Of a stretch of 64,000 bases of DNA, positions 1-13,236 are shown one piece after another. Every line of letters starts with the position of its first letter. Positions within the stretch are counted from its first letter, which is position 1. Origin of the DNA: Mesaphorura yosii (taxonomy: Eukaryota > Arthropoda > Collembola > Poduromorpha > Tullbergiidae); contig WIXG01000354.1 of the NCBI GenBank assembly GCA_009869945.1, positions 1 through 64,000 of the forward strand. Reading direction: 5' to 3'. The notes under the pieces are model-generated. The model made no database searches and was not told the DNA's origin. It saw nothing but the letters and a program-made list of their open reading frames with translations. The translations under genes were made by a program, and so were the position numbers.

Positions 1-2
1 GG

Positions 3-182
3 AGTGAAACGCATTACTGCACCGTCGAACTGCACGGCGAACACACGCGAGGGATGCTCGTCGTCGATCGTGGAGGGTACCTCGACCAGCCGCCAAACGT
101 CGAGATTGTGACGGAGGTTGATAAGGAGCTCTATGAGAGAATGTTGCGAACGGCTGCAGGAGGCGAATATTATCAACCATAG
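3..182 (+). CDS. Nucleoside hydrolase (inosine-uridine type), C-terminal end, 5' partial
   Basis: The window opens inside a plus-strand frame that runs from base 3 to a TAG at 180-182 and encodes 59 residues. The segment with CTVELHGEHTRGMLVVD followed by PNVEIVTEVDKELYERML matches the last strand-helix unit of inosine/uridine-preferring nucleoside hydrolases, where the E-L-x-G-x-x-T-R-G-x-x-V-V-D pattern is typical. These enzymes cleave the N-glycosidic bond of ribonucleosides in purine and pyrimidine salvage. The N-terminal calcium-binding DxDxxxDD motif lies outside the window, so activity cannot be judged. The gene converges on the minus-strand gene ending at 254, leaving only 71 bp between the two stops. 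Confidence 0.75.
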   Translation, partial: SETHYCTVELHGEHTRGMLVVDRGGYLDQPPNVEIVTEVDKELYERMLRTAAGGEYYQP

Positions 183-190
183 CCATAGTC

Positions 191-196
191 TTTATT
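191..196 (-). terminator. Poly(A) signal of the 1048-codon minus-strand gene
   Basis: AATAAA on the minus strand lies about 58 bp past the stop at 254. It falls in the short gap between two converging genes, so their 3' UTRs probably overlap. Confidence 0.5.
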
Positions 197-253
197 AACC
201 TTAAAATTCATATGACATCATGACTTATAGGGTATTAAAGTGGTATTCTGGTT

Positions 254-3200
254 CTACGCTGCTTCTCCGACGACCGACGCAGACGCCTTCCGCCTCCTGC
301 AAATCGCGTTGAGCAGCTGCGCCAAATGCTCCTCGACGTCGTTGCCCATGACCTTGGCCGAAAGATACTCGAAATCGGCCGATTCCAGATGGCTCGGTTG
401 ATTGACTTCCTTTGCTCCTTCCTTCGTGGACACGTTCTTGTTGCTGCTGTTGTTGTTATTGACATTTGACCGGGCACGGCCGACTCCGACGCTCTTTCGG
501 GCAAATTCAGCGCCTTCTTCGAGGGGGTACTTTCCATAAATTCTCTCACACGCAGCACAAACACCGCCAAAAGTATCTTGATCCAGCTGAAACTCCGGCG
601 ACTGAATGTCGAGCAGATTTTCGATCAAATCGCGAGCGTCGTCGGGCGATAGCGCTTCGCCCAACACTTCTGCCACGGCTTTGAGGCCCCCTTGTGCCGA
701 AATGTGCCTGCCTAACGGATTTTCCATCGTCCGATACCGTTCAAAGACGAGGCCATACAAATGCTTCCGTCTCTGGCTGATGTGGACGTACTTTCGCAGG
801 TATTCGAGTGGACTGAGGCTCTTCAGCTCGTGGACGTCCGTCGGGGCGAGAAAAGTGCAGCAGGAGCTCGACCACGCCTTCGGAAATGACAGCCAAACAT
901 CTTCTCGAAGGCTGATGTTGCCCGAATCCAGCGCGGATTCATTTTTCCGCATGCTCGCCTTGATCTCTTCGATTTCTCGTTCAACCTGCGCTGAATCAAG
1001 AATCCAGGAGTTGTGTTTGAGGTAACCGTCAAGAACTTCTTGCAGGCTTTTCGTAGGAGTGGGACGCTGATTTTGCATTTTCTGGCCCTGGTCATCGTTT
1101 TCTTCGTCTTCAGGAGCCAATACGGGCAATTCTTCGTTGATGGAGGTTTTTTTCTCCAAATTCGGCTCCTCCGTCGACCGATCTTGTGGTGGCACCGCAG
1201 GATGATTGCTGCTTTCCTCCTGATTTGGGGCAGGTTTCTTTAATTTTCGGTTGTGGCGCCTCAATTTCTATAAACAGACAATAAACAATATTCTTAATTC
1301 CTATCAGAATCAGTTGATCTAAAAGTCTGATATTTAAATAACGCAATTGTTCAATTTCTCAATTACCTGGCCTTTTCTGGCGCGTCCTCCAGCCGAATGC
1401 AGCCCAACTCCACCATCCCGCAGTGATCCGCTCCTCGGTGACTGTGACTTGGGCCCAAAGCCCATTCCGATTCCGCCTCCTTGAGAGTGGGGCGCCCGCT
1501 GGCCGAGCAGCGTGAGCACGGAAGAATGGAGCGGAGGCAGCGTCAACTGTTGACCAGAATCAGGAGCAAAGAACCGGTTATAAATATCCAGCGCCAAATC
1601 GTTAATTGTCAGCGCGGTCTTCGATTTCAACTTAGACTTCCTATCGCTCGAATTTTTCGATTTGTTGCTACTGCTTTTTTGCTTCGCGCGCGCACTCAAG
1701 TTTCCTTGCCCGTTCGCATTTGCAACCTTTCGCGCCTGCTGCAGCCGTCTCTTTCTGCGTGCGCCCGAGTCCAAATTTTGAGTCTGCGACGGGCACGAAC
1801 CAGAAAACTGCCGTTCTGCTAATTTAACTGCACTGCCCTCGATTATCATCATTCGCTTCGCCAGTTTGGATTTCGATTTCCCGCCCTCGATGTCTCCTGA
1901 TTGAGCGGCAGCGGCTGAATTCGTGTCCGAAATGAAAACCATCGGAAACCTTCGCATAATTTCACGGAGCCCCGCCAGCTCCTTCTCGTCAAACGACTGC
2001 CCGCCCGCCTGCGCCCGCTCCTTCAGCCGTTGCAGGGCCTCCGAGTCGATGTGAATCGCATCGAATTCATCGATGAGCTCGGCTTTTGGCGTCACAGTCG
2101 CAGAAATCACGTTCACGACGTCGTGGTCGCTGCTCGTCGACGTGCCGCCTGAAGAAAACGGCCGGGAGCCGCCTGCCCAAGCGAGTCTCCGACGACGTGG
2201 GCCCGCCCGATTTTCTTTGCTCCGCTGCCGCCGGTGAAATTCACGGATCTTCTCTTCGATCTCGGCGATTTTGTCGTAGTTTGACCGCACAAAGTCGACG
2301 AAATCGAGCGGTAAGTCAACGGGGCTGGAGTTTGTATTATTAAGAACGGATTTGTAGTCTAATTTAACCCTGCGGGGCTGTAGGGGCTTTAAATTATTCA
2401 TTTCTGACTCGATTTCCTTAATTTCTCACGATTAAAGCAAGAAAACTGGGGACAAGTGGCCAAGAGTTCGGGTAGTACGCGAATGAAGAATGAGTTCAGG
2501 TTCTGTCCTCATTTGGCACGGTTTTTGGTCGCCGTAATTGATTATCTCTTCAAAATCGCCCCTAACCCGATAATTCGACTATTCGCCGGCCGTGCTCGCG
2601 TGTCGAGTGTTTTGGCTGACTTTCTGACAATATTTCTTTATTGCTAGGCGCGCTTTGTTTATTTAACTGATAAACTAGGTCGACCAGGGCAAGAAAACCA
2701 GAAGGAAGTACGCTAAAAGCTTAAACACTTACGCCTTCTAGCAGCTTTGGGCTTGTCGGCCGCTCGTACGTTATCGACGAACTGCTTTTGAGTTCCTTCC
2801 GTGTCAATTTCCTGTTGCCGTTGCTGCCATTCCCTCCTTTGCTCTTCAGGCCCAGGTTGAGCCGGCTCGGGTTCTTCTTCAAAGTTGCAGTGGCTCGTGG
2901 TCTTAGTCTGGGCTGCAATTCTACGACTCGGCTGCCAGTGCCCGTACCAGTCTTCGACTGAGTCTCAGTAGCTGCTGCTGCTGCTGGATTTTTCTCCGAC
3001 GCCTGCGTCTTCGACCTGGACAAGACTTCGCTGTCCTCTTCATCCGCACCGTAGCCGTAATCGTCGTCGTACCAGTTCAGTCCGGAGGCAGACTCCGAAT
3101 CGGCGCCCAACGACGACGAAGTACCCGTCGCCGTTCCGAGCAGAGTGCTTATGCTATCTCCTTCGCCGTCCGTCGCCGTGCTGCCCTGCCTCGATCGTGC

Positions 3201-3941
3201 CCGGTGCAGCAAATCGAAACTCTTCACGCGACGCAGGTCCAAAACGAGTGTCCTCCGCTGGTAAAACTTGCACTGCTTCGTCTCTGGTTCGGGCGTCCTG
3301 CATTTTCGGCCGTTCCCATCGCCGTGAGTGTGGCCGTGTGATTGTTTTGATGAGCCCTGCGACTGCGATTTCCCACTTTTAACATCTGTCGGACTTACTG
3401 GCCGAGAGTCTGTTTCGGTGTACCGCTTGTAAATCAGGTCCGAAACCCATTTGTCTGGATCAACCGCCGCCGCTCGGGCGGAGCGCCGATCACCGCGGTC
3501 GGACGGTCGACGAAGGCGCAGTCCACTTGGGCCCATGCTGATTGGATGCCGACACCTCAACGAACAGGATGCGGATACGTCGTGCGATGGTACGGCGGCC
3601 CCGTAAGGGTTGAAATTGATGAGATGTGGCGCCTCCAGGCGCTCCCGTAAATTAATTGAAACTCCAGTGCAACCGATGGCCGTGTCTTTCGATTTCTGGT
3701 AGTAATGGCAATTTGACAAGAAAATGAAGAATAGGCAAGGCTTTAACCAAATATGTAATAAGCTGTAGAGCAACGTCAGGTAAGCAAATTAAGTAAAATA
3801 CTATTAATTATAGGTGATTACCTTCCGGTGCCGTTTCTTGCCTGGACCTGGAACGAGTTTCTGGTGGTTGGGGTTGGCGGCCTTCTTGGTCGTCTTGGGC
3901 TTAAGCACTGAAGGCATGAGGCCAGACAGGCTAAATTGCAT
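254..3941 (-). CDS. Orphan low-complexity protein with EF-hand-like C-terminal region (1048 aa)
   Basis: Four minus-strand exons join in frame: 3941-3822, 3695-2733, 2416-1367 and 1267-254, giving 40+321+350+337 codons. Donors are GTAATC, GTAAGT and GTAATT; the acceptor of exon 3 (AAG) is the weakest boundary. The N-terminal half is Ser/Thr/Gly-rich and basic (a KKRHRK run at residues 35-40), with one acidic Asp/Tyr patch. The last 230 residues are predicted helical and hold a block from SPLEYLRKYVHISQRRKHLYG to FGGVCAACERIYG that looks like a degenerate EF-hand pair without clear calcium ligands. No signal peptide or membrane segment is visible. I do not recognise the family. It could be a cytoskeletal, ciliary or nuclear scaffold, but that is a guess. 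Its start lies 880 bp from the fatty acid synthase start, in divergent orientation. Confidence 0.65.
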
Positions 3942-4822
3942 TGTTGAAGGTGAAGTTGAAGGTGACCTCCAATTAATTCGCTAATCAAGCTAATCAATTC
4001 AGTTTACATTAATTCACGACTGTATTTGTGGCCATGTAACCCAGCTGCCTGGAATGCTACAGCTTGTTTGATCGATAATTTTGCGCATTTGGGTCGGTGT
4101 TCGCGTTTGGAGTTTTCCGCTGTCAAGCAGAAGCAGAAGCAAGCCAGAGCCGGCTAAGATAAGAAGCAAATCAAGAAGAAAAATGGCATTCAGGATTTTT
4201 CCCTTCCACGTTCGTCCTTCACGCAATGGAACAGTGGACAATAGCGTAATTAAGCTGTAAATTGTACTGTAAATATTTGTGCTGTGATTAGTAATTTGCA
4301 CTTTTTGCAGAAATGAAAGGCGAAAAAACTGGTTTTGCTTTTGCTTTTCTATTCTCAGCCTCTTTAATCCAATTACTCACGTACTCGAGTAAACAAAGTC
4401 AAAGGGGCAATCAAGTAGTGAAACAGTTAAGCAGTGGAAGACGGGAACAAAAAATCAGCCACGCACAGCACAACGACAATGTAAAAGTAAGTAACTTAAG
4501 AAGTAAACAAGATACAAGGAGAATTGACAGTAATTTACGTAGTGCATTGTTTTCTTGCTACTGTTACACGTTACAGCACAATTTTCTCACTGAGGACGCC
4601 GTCTCGTCTCGTGAATTAATTGCAGCGCACAATCACAAATTCGCAAGAGAAGTTCCCAGCGCAGCGGTCGTGGTCTCCTGTCAATTAATGACGAGCTGAA
4701 GACTGAAGAAGTGAGAGGCAGCAATCTAATTACGACTTGTGAAGAATTAGAATTAAAACTAAAGTGATTGTAAGTAGTGAAGTAAGAGGGTAAGTAGTGA
4801 AGAGAGTGAAGAACGAAGCAAA
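3942..4822. other. Intergenic region between divergent genes
   Basis: This 880 bp stretch separates the divergent starts of the 1048-codon gene and the fatty acid synthase and should hold both promoters and 5' UTRs. I see no clear TATA box close to either start. A reading frame from 4313 with a signal-peptide-like start runs into a donor-like GTAAGT near 4489. It is more likely 5' UTR sequence or chance than a gene. Confidence 0.4.
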
Positions 4823-7800
4823 ATGGTGGCTGGCAACACGAGCCAGCCATGCCAAGGCTCCGGCGATGGCTCTGCTGGAGCCAATTTACGGACAACAGCC
4901 CACAGCCGTCCAGCGCCTGCGCTGCCCGACGCCGGAGCGGACGAAATCGTGATTTCAGGAATTTCCGGTCGCTTCCCCGAATCCAGTGACATGAACGAGT
5001 TTATGTCCAACCTCCTCACCCACGTCAACATGGTCACCGTCAACGAACGCCGTTTCAAGCCCGGTCTGTACGAAATCCCGTCCGGATTCGGTACCCTGAG
5101 AGAAATCGATCGATTCGACGCAGACGCGTTCGGGATGCTGCCGAATCAAGCCAAGAAAACCGACCCTGGCCTTCGCCTGACGCTCGAGACGGTCTACGAA
5201 GCGATGTGCGACGCGGGCGTGAATCCGGCCGACGAACGAGGCTCGAGCACGGGCGTCTTTCTGGGGCTTTGCACGTCCGAGAGCATGACACTCTGGAATC
5301 AGGAGCTAAATCGCATCGACGGCCTTGCCCTCATCGGCTGCAGTGCATCGATGTACGCGAATCGCGTCTCCTTCTGCTTCGACTTCAAAGGCCCGAGCTG
5401 TGCGTACGACACCGCATGCTCGACGAGCATCTTTGCACTCGAGGCGGCCGTGTCCGCGATGCGGGCGGGGAAATGCGACGGAGCGATCGTGACGGCGTCC
5501 ACGCTCATTCTGACTCCGACTGTGAACGTGCAGTTTAATAAGCTGGGGATGCTCGCGAAGGACTCGAGCTGCAAATCGTTTGATAAGGCAGGCGACGGAT
5601 TTGCACGCGCGGAGACGGTGGCCACGATTTACCTGCAGTGGGCGTCCGTTGCGAGACGCGCCTATGCGACGGTGTTGCATATCAAAACGAATACGGATGG
5701 GTACAAGGACGAAGGGATCACGTACCCAAGCGCCATGATGCAGGAGACGCTCCTACGCGACGTTTACAGGGAAGCAAAGATAAATCGAGACGACATCGCC
5801 TACGTTGAAGCGCATGGGACCGGCACGTCCGTCGGCGACCCGCAGGAGGTGCTGGCACTTTCAAGGATTTTCCATGCGCGAGCGAGGACGAGTGCGGGCA
5901 GTTCGTCGCCTTTGCCGTTGCTCATTGGCAGCGTGAAAAGCAACATGGGACACGCCGAAGGAGCGAGCGGGCTCTGCTCCATCGCCAAAGTTGTGATTAT
6001 GATCCAGACGGGTCTCATCCCGGCGAATTTGCACTTCAACGAGCCTCCTTACGCGTTGAACTTCGTTCGGAACGGGATTATCAAGGTAAGGGCAACGCAA
6101 GGAAAAACAAAGGAAAACAAGGAAATTGCAGAAAGCGGGAATTTCAAATTCGAATTCGAATCAGATTGAATGAATTTGCTCAATTTGTTTTTGCTTGTCT
6201 TTCAGGTTGTAGACCAAAACACAGAATTCAAAAACGGGCTGATTGCAGTCAATTCTTTCGGCTTTGGCGGGGTCAACACACACTTTGTGCTTAAACCGTG
6301 GCCCCGCGTGCCTAAAAACAACAATAATTACATGACGAGGGACCTGCTTCAGCTTCACCAACATGGAGATTTGAGCATTCAGTCGCCAATCCCCAAATTG
6401 ATCACATTTTCTGGCAGGAACCAAGCTGGAGTGGAGGACGCCTTGCGAAAGGTCAGCCGCCAATTACATTGTTGAGATTATCCTTCCATTTCGAATCATT
6501 TTCGTGACGATTTTAACAGATTACAGAGTCTGAAGATCAACATCTGTTTCTCCTCGTCAACGAAATTAATAAAACTCCAAATCCGACCAGCAAAGTTCGG
6601 GGATTCGCAATCTGCAAGCCCTCCATCGGCGCCGTGCCTCAAAGACAAGAGCCATCCGTAGATCCACGATCGCAATCGCTACAGCCAAACACAGAAATTC
6701 TCCAGGTCCAGGCCACACCGACGACGACCCGCGTTGCTCCACCCGTCTGGTTTGTATTCAACGGCATTGGAAGTCAATGGCCCGGAATGTGCCGAGACCT
6801 GCTTCGAAATCCAATTTTCGCCAAATCCATCGCTTGTTCAGCGGCGGTGCTGAAAACTCGCTTCAATTTCGACCTTTACGCCCTGCTACTTCATGAAAAT
6901 GAAGACCCGACAACATTCGACAGCCCAACAAATTGTTTTGTAGCCATCGCAGCCTGCCAAATCGGTCTCGTCGACATTCTGCGTGCCGTCGACGTTCGTC
7001 CGACGGGATTTCTGGGCCACTCTGCTGGCGAGATGGTCTGTGCGTACGTGGACGAGTGTCTGACAGCGGAGGAGACTATTACCTGCGCGTATTTGCGTGG
7101 GGCAAGCCTGTCAGGCGCCGGTGAAGGTGCCATGGCGGTGGTCAGCATGACGTGGGCCCAAGTCGAGAAGCTTTGCGACTCGTCCAGGGCCAGCGTCAGC
7201 TCTCGAGTTTACGCCGCCTGCCACAACGCAATTGACAGCGTGACCGTTTCCGGCTCGAAGCCCGCCATCGATTTTTTCGTCCAGGAGCTGAAGGGCAGGA
7301 AGAAGGGCGTGAAGGAAGTCAACAGCTGTGGAGTCGCCTTTCATTCGCCGTGCATCGCGAAGGCGAGCATAAAATTCCTCGCCGATCTCCGCACCGCTTT
7401 GGGCCACCGGGCAGACAAGGCTCGAAGCACAGCGTGGATCAGCACGTCGATTCCCGAGGCGGAGTGGAACACGAGCGCGGGCACGGGCGGCGCGGGCACG
7501 GGCGGCGCGGGGCTCGCGAGCACGGCCTCGCCCGAATACTTTGTGAATAACTTCCTGTCGCCCGTCCTCTTCTATGACGCCCTGCTCCACGTGCCAGAAA
7601 ATGCAGTGGTGGTCGAAATCGGGCCGTCTGGCCTGCTGCGGGGGCTCGTCAAGAAAACCTGCCCCATGACGTGCGTCATCCCGCTTCAGGCTCGCGAGTC
7701 GAAGGAGGGCCTCATCGATTTGCTGACGGCGCTTGGAAAGCTGTACTTGGCCGGTGTTGACGTGAACGTGAACAGACTCGCGACGAATGCAGGTGTAGGA

Positions 7801-10800
7801 CAGCAATTTCCTGTGCCCGTCGGAACTCCGTTCCTCAGTCCGTTGATCGCAGGCGCCTGGGACCATTCGACGAGCTGGGAAGTGCCATATTTTGGAATGG
7901 TAAGCAATTCAAAACGAAATTCAAAAATCAGGCGTGACGAGGCGCGGGCTGAAAAAAATGCAACTTGCTATTTGTGATTCGCCTCATGTGATTGGTCCTT
8001 TTCAGAATGGCGAGCGACAAATCACGCGGTTTGAAGTCGACCTTTCATCAGAGACCGACGCTTTCCTCTCCGGCCACGTCGTGCAGGGCCGCGTGCTCTT
8101 CCCCGCGACGGGCTACCTCGTCCTCGTCTGGAAACACTTTGCCCAAGCCCGGCAGCTCCATTACGAACAATGCCCCGTCATATTTGAGAACGTCCGCCTC
8201 CATCGCGTGACCGTCCTCAGCACGAGGAGTCCAGTCGAGTTCAGAATCCACATTTCAGAGGTCACCGGTCTCTTTGAAGTCAAGGAAGGCGGGGCGGTCG
8301 TCGCGAGCGGCGTTGTGCGAGCGCCCGTCTCGAATCCGGCGGTGGCTGAGACGAGAATGGAAGAAATGAATAAATTGGCGGGAGGCTGCGATTCGAATCT
8401 TCTGATGCGAGGGCCCCACATTTACAAGCGCTTCCGCTTCTACGGCTTCGAGTACGACGGGATCTTCCGGGCGATACGCTCCGCCTGCCCAGATTTTCAG
8501 TCTTTCTCAGTGAGCTGGAAGGGAAATTGGATCGCGTTCTTGGACGCTTTTCTACAGACTTGCATCCAGCCTTTCGGTCGAGTAGACCGCGTCAAGCTCC
8601 CAACGGCCGTGACGAAAATTGTGCTGGATCCGGGCCAGTTCTTGAGTTCTTTGCCTCCAGCCTCTGCCTCGGAATGTGACGTGTTTGTGTACAACAGCAA
8701 AGAGCTCAACCTCGTAAAATGCTGCGGGATAGAATTTCATGGCCCGCAGACGACAAGCGTGGTGGGGCGAAGCGGAAAAGAAGCCCGGCCCGTTTTGTTT
8801 ACGGTCGCCTTCACGCCGTACTTCGATGACGATGAAGACGGGCGTGCCGAAAAACCGAAAGCTTCGCCATCGCCAATGCTGCAGTGCGTGTCGGTGGTCA
8901 TGGAAAACCTCGCCAGTCGATTCACGGCGACGCCTTCACAGCCTTCGGCCATGGCACCGGTTACCGTCGTCGAACTGGCAGCCGGCACCGAAGGCGCTGG
9001 CGCGGCGGCTGACGACCATTCCGATCAGCTGAACTCCATCGAAGTCGAGAAGCTAATCAGGCTTAATTTCGGAGTTCTCGATGTAAGTTTCTGTCGACCC
9101 AATTAATTTACTGGAACTGCAATTCTTGTCTAAAATTAGAATTTTTCCTTCCTGCAGCTAAACTACACAATTTTCACGACGCAGCATGACTCAGACGAGC
9201 TCCGCTCGCGCTTTGCGGCCGCCGGCTCAGGTATTCAGTTGAAGGGATTCGACGCTTTTCAGAGGGAGAGTTGGCTTGACAAGTCGTACGACCTGATCAT
9301 CCTTCATAATCACCGGCTCCTGCTGTTTGCGTGCGAATACATGCGGAAAGGCACATTTATGCTGCTCAAGCTGGCGAAATCCTCCGCCCTGAGCCCGGAC
9401 GACATCCGGAGCAAGATTGGCCCCAAACTGAGCCTCGTCGCCGTCAAATATGCAACTACAGCGACAGCGAACGAAGAAGCCGTGTACCTCATCCGCAAAA
9501 ATCCGAAGCAGCTGCAGCAGAGTCGGAGCCCTGGCGTGGAGCTTTCGACGCTACGGCCGACAGTCATTCACATCTCGAGCCAGGAAACGAGTTGGGTTCC
9601 CGCGTTGCAGGCAGCCGTTCGACGCCAAGAAGAGCTTCAGACTCAGTCTCAGACTCAGGCTTTTGTTGCCCTGCGGACCTCCAGCAGAGTTTATCTCGTT
9701 TCGGACTCCGCCGACTCTGGAATTCGAGGTCTTTTCAACTGCCTCCGGAAAGAACCGTTTTCTCAGCACTTTAGAATGATTTTGCGGTGCAAGCGCGCTG
9801 GTAACTCGAAGGAGACTCCGATTCCACTCGACATTAGCCGCCCAAGCCCAGAATTGGCCCGCATTCTCAATCACGACCTGGCCATCAACGTCTTTGACGA
9901 GAACGGCCGTTGGGGCTTTTATTCGGCGTGCGCTCCGCTCGAATACAAGCAAGCGAGCCGGCGAGTGAGTAGTGCCTTTGTAGGGATGGAAAACATCGGC
10001 GACCTGACGACGTTTCGGTGGATCGAAGGCTGGGACTTCAAGAAAACGCACAAGCCTACGAGTACGGGTGAATCCGAGACAGGGACGGAAACGGATGGGA
10101 AATTCTTCCCAATAGACGTGCACGTCGCAGCACTTAATTTTAAAGACATCATGCTTGCGACGGGCAACATTCCGCCAGCGCCAGCCGACCCTTCCCCTTC
10201 GACTCCATCCCCGTTCGCAACAGTGGAAAGCCCTCTCGGTCTGGAATTCGCGGGAATCGAAAGCGCTCGCCACTGCACACGCGTGTGTGGTTTCATCGAA
10301 GCCCAGGCCATGGCGACGCAGGTGTTCGGCTTCCGCCCACAAATGTGGCGCATACCAGAGCACTGGACTTTCGCCGAAGCCGCGACCGTACCAGTCGTCT
10401 ATGCAACGGCGTACATGGCGCTTGTCCTGCGTGGTCAGCTGCAGCCTGGAGAAAGCGTCCTCATTCACTCAGGTGCTGGCGGAGTGGGCCAAGCTGCCAT
10501 CCGCATCGCTCTGGCTAAAGGCTGCACGGTCTTCACGACGGTTGGAGCGAAGGACAAGCGAGAATTCATACGGAGTCAGTTTCCAACCATTTCCGCATCG
10601 CACATCGGCAATTCACGAGACACAACCTTCGAGAATATGATCCTCACGCTCACTCGTGGTCGTGGCGTCGACGTCGTTCTGAATTCGCTGTCTGGAGAGA
10701 AGCTCGACGCGTCCGTCCGCTGCCTTGCAAGGCACGGCCGATTTCTGGAAATTGGCAAGTATGACTTAGTCGCAAACAAGGCGCTGGGCATGGCGTTGTT

Positions 10801-13184
10801 CCTGAAGAACGCCAGCTTTCATGGCGTGATGCTCGACTCGCTGTGGGATGCCAACGTGGCGGTGCTCAAACAGATTCATGCGCTACTACAGGAGGGAATT
10901 GAATCAGGCGTCGTACAGCCGCTGCCTTATCGCGTGTTTCAGCGAGAGCAAGTCGAGCCTGCGTTTCGTTACATGGGGACGGGGAAACATATTGGAAAGA
11001 TACTCATACAGGTGAGAAAACTCGCCCTTATTGAATTTTAACCGTATACTCATACCGATGAGAAAATCGTGCTTACACCATTGAATTGAATGCCAAATTC
11101 TGCTTCTGCCTTACTCCTGCCAGTGAAAAAATCCTTCCTGCTCGTCTTTTTCTTTGTAAAACATGCGATTTATGAGATTTTCTCCCACACAGGTGAGAAA
11201 GGACACCGAAATTGAAGACGGAAGCGCGACGCCGAAGCCTTTGCAACTGCAGCTCGACGCTTACCCTCGCGTGTACTTCAACCCCTCCGCGTCGTACATC
11301 GTCGTCGGTGGTCTCGGTGGCATCGGCATGGAATTTGTCAATTGGATGATTGGACGAGGTGCCCGACACATTCTCATCAGCTCACGCTCCGGCGTCACAT
11401 CTCCGTACCAGACTGGTTATCTTCGAGCGTGGCGGCAGCAGAACGCCGCCGATGTGCAGGTTGTTACCCTGGACGCGTCTCGCATGGAAGACGCAAAGGC
11501 TTTGCTTGCCCGCGCCACCGAAATGGCGATGGCGCCCGGCGACGGCGTCGACGGGTTCTTCAATCTCGCTCTGCGACTAGAGCTCGCATTCATGAAGGAT
11601 CAGACGGAAGAGTCGTTCCGAGCCGCAATGAATCCAAAAGTTGTGCTGACCCGAAATATGGACCAACTCACACGACACTATTGCCCTGGTATGTCTCATT
11701 TCGTCGTGTTTTCCAGTATCGTGGCCGGAATCGGTCTACCCGGCCAATGCGCGTACGGGCTGGCGAACGTGGGATGTGAAGAAATCTGCGAGACTCGCGT
11801 CCGCGATGGACTGACAGGGAAAGCAATTGAATTGGGCCCAATCTCGGACGTCGGCGTGTTTTACGAAATGCACCAGCAGCAGTCGTTGACGTCGTACGCC
11901 GGGACGGGCACGCAAAGTGTGGGCTCCGTGCTGAAGTGCCTGGACGTCCTCCTCACAGCGCCCGATCCAATCGTCGTCTCTCGCGTGAATCGAGACATGA
12001 CGGGGTCGACGAGTTCAGCGACTGCCGCTTGCCTGCCCATCACCGATCGAATCGGTCACATTCTCGGGACGGACATTTCGAGGCTGAATTCTAAAACGAA
12101 GCTGACCGAGCTCGGGCTGGACTCGATCATGAGCATGGAGCTGAAGCAGGTACTCGAGCAAGACTACGGGCTCAACTTGTCTGCAACGGAAATCCGGACG
12201 GTTACGCTGGAGCAGCTCCTTGAAATGAGCAAGAACACGGACAAAAACAAGTTGGGCGTCGGGGCAGGCTCCCTTGCGACTCGGGTACGCCGTGCAGCGA
12301 CCGCCGATCTTTTTCAGTTTGATTTCATGCGGAACGCGAAGAAGACGAAGATTCTGTACGCACAGTGCGTCCATCCACTGAACAAAGTCGATGCCGATGA
12401 CAAAGAAAAAAGCCTTGGCCGCCAAGAGTCGGTTTTCGTCTGCAATTCGGTGGAGGGACCAGAAATCTTGCGAATCCTCGGCGCGCTCATCCATCGACGG
12501 GCATACTCGATGCAATTCCCGCAAGATGCTCCACTCCACGACCTCCACGCGATGGCCGACTACTACCTGAAGGAGCTGAAGGCGACAGAGCCGAACGGGC
12601 CTTACGTTATCGCAGGCTACTCGGCCGGGACGTTCATGGCCATCGAACTCGCGCTCCGCCTGCAAGCGTCCGGTGAGATTTCAAAACTCGTGCTGATCGA
12701 TTTGACCCCCGGCCGAGCCGATGCGATCCTCGAAGAGAATTTTGGCTCTGACCGAAATCACCTTGACGAAACGACGCTCATGGTTGCCACGCTCTCGCAA
12801 GTGCTGAATATCGACCGGGTGCATCTCGAAGCGGTCATCGCCAGCCTTCCGGACCGCGAAGCTCGCATTCAGAAGGCGGTCGAGCTGGGCACGGCCTTCT
12901 TCGACGACAAAGTGGATGCGAGAATATTCGAGCGCCTGCTTGGCGACAGCCAAATACAAATCATTAACCTTTTCAACAGATACAAGCCGCGTGAGTTATT
13001 TCATGGAAAAGTTATACTCGTCCGTACAACACAGAATCTCATTAGCTACGACTCGACGGAGTTCTGGGGACTCGAAGAATTCTGCAGCCAGACGCCGATT
13101 GTGCGCACGGTCGAGTCGACGCATTCGTACATCGTCGCCGAGCCCGGCGTGCACGAAGTGGCAGGAGCCATAAATACCGACTAA
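4823..13184 (+). CDS. Type I fatty acid synthase, complete (2603 aa)
   Basis: Six exons, all with phase-0 joins: 4823-6085, 6206-6451, 6520-7899, 8006-9082, 9158-11011 and 11193-13184. Domain order is the animal FAS order. Ketosynthase: Cys199 in DTACSTS, His331 in EAHGTGT, His377 in KSNMGHAEG. Acyltransferase: Ser671 in GHSAGE, His778. Dehydratase: His987 in GHVVQGRVLFPATGYL. Then a non-catalytic linker region; enoyl reductase with HSGAGGVGQAA near 1759; ketoreductase with VVGGLGGIG near 1979; acyl carrier protein with Ser2251 in LGLDS; and thioesterase with Ser2417 in GYSAG and His2584. All the key residues listed are present, so it should make palmitate from acetyl-CoA, malonyl-CoA and NADPH in the cytosol. 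The start ATG has a good context (AAAATGG). A Gly/Thr repeat lies in the acyltransferase region near base 7480. Gene duplicates of FAS are common in arthropods, so this may be one of several. Confidence 0.95.
10999..11205 (+). repeat. Direct repeats at both ends of the fifth FAS intron
   Basis: The donor junction reads CATACAG|GTGAGAAA and the acceptor junction CACACAG|GTGAGAAA, a 15-base direct repeat with one mismatch spanning both splice sites. Inside the intron, at about 11046-11095, there is a diverged second copy of the donor side (ACTCATACCGATGAGAAAAT). The intron therefore looks built from duplicated exon-end sequence. Confidence 0.7.
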
Positions 13185-13236
13185 TTTAAACTCAAACGAG
13201 TTTTCTATTTTCTGGTTGTACGTTTTTGGAATCGAC

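Noticed and set aside
4313-4699. 128-codon frame with signal-peptide-like start upstream of FAS
   Set aside because: Contains a GTAAGT donor and lacks any domain; more likely FAS 5' UTR or chance.
7111-7866. 251-codon open frame antisense to the FAS acyltransferase region
   Set aside because: It mirrors GC-rich coding sequence of FAS, has no domain and no start context; a shadow frame.
9551-10468. 305-codon open frame antisense to the FAS enoyl reductase region
   Set aside because: Shadow of the real gene; composition reflects the complement of FAS codons.
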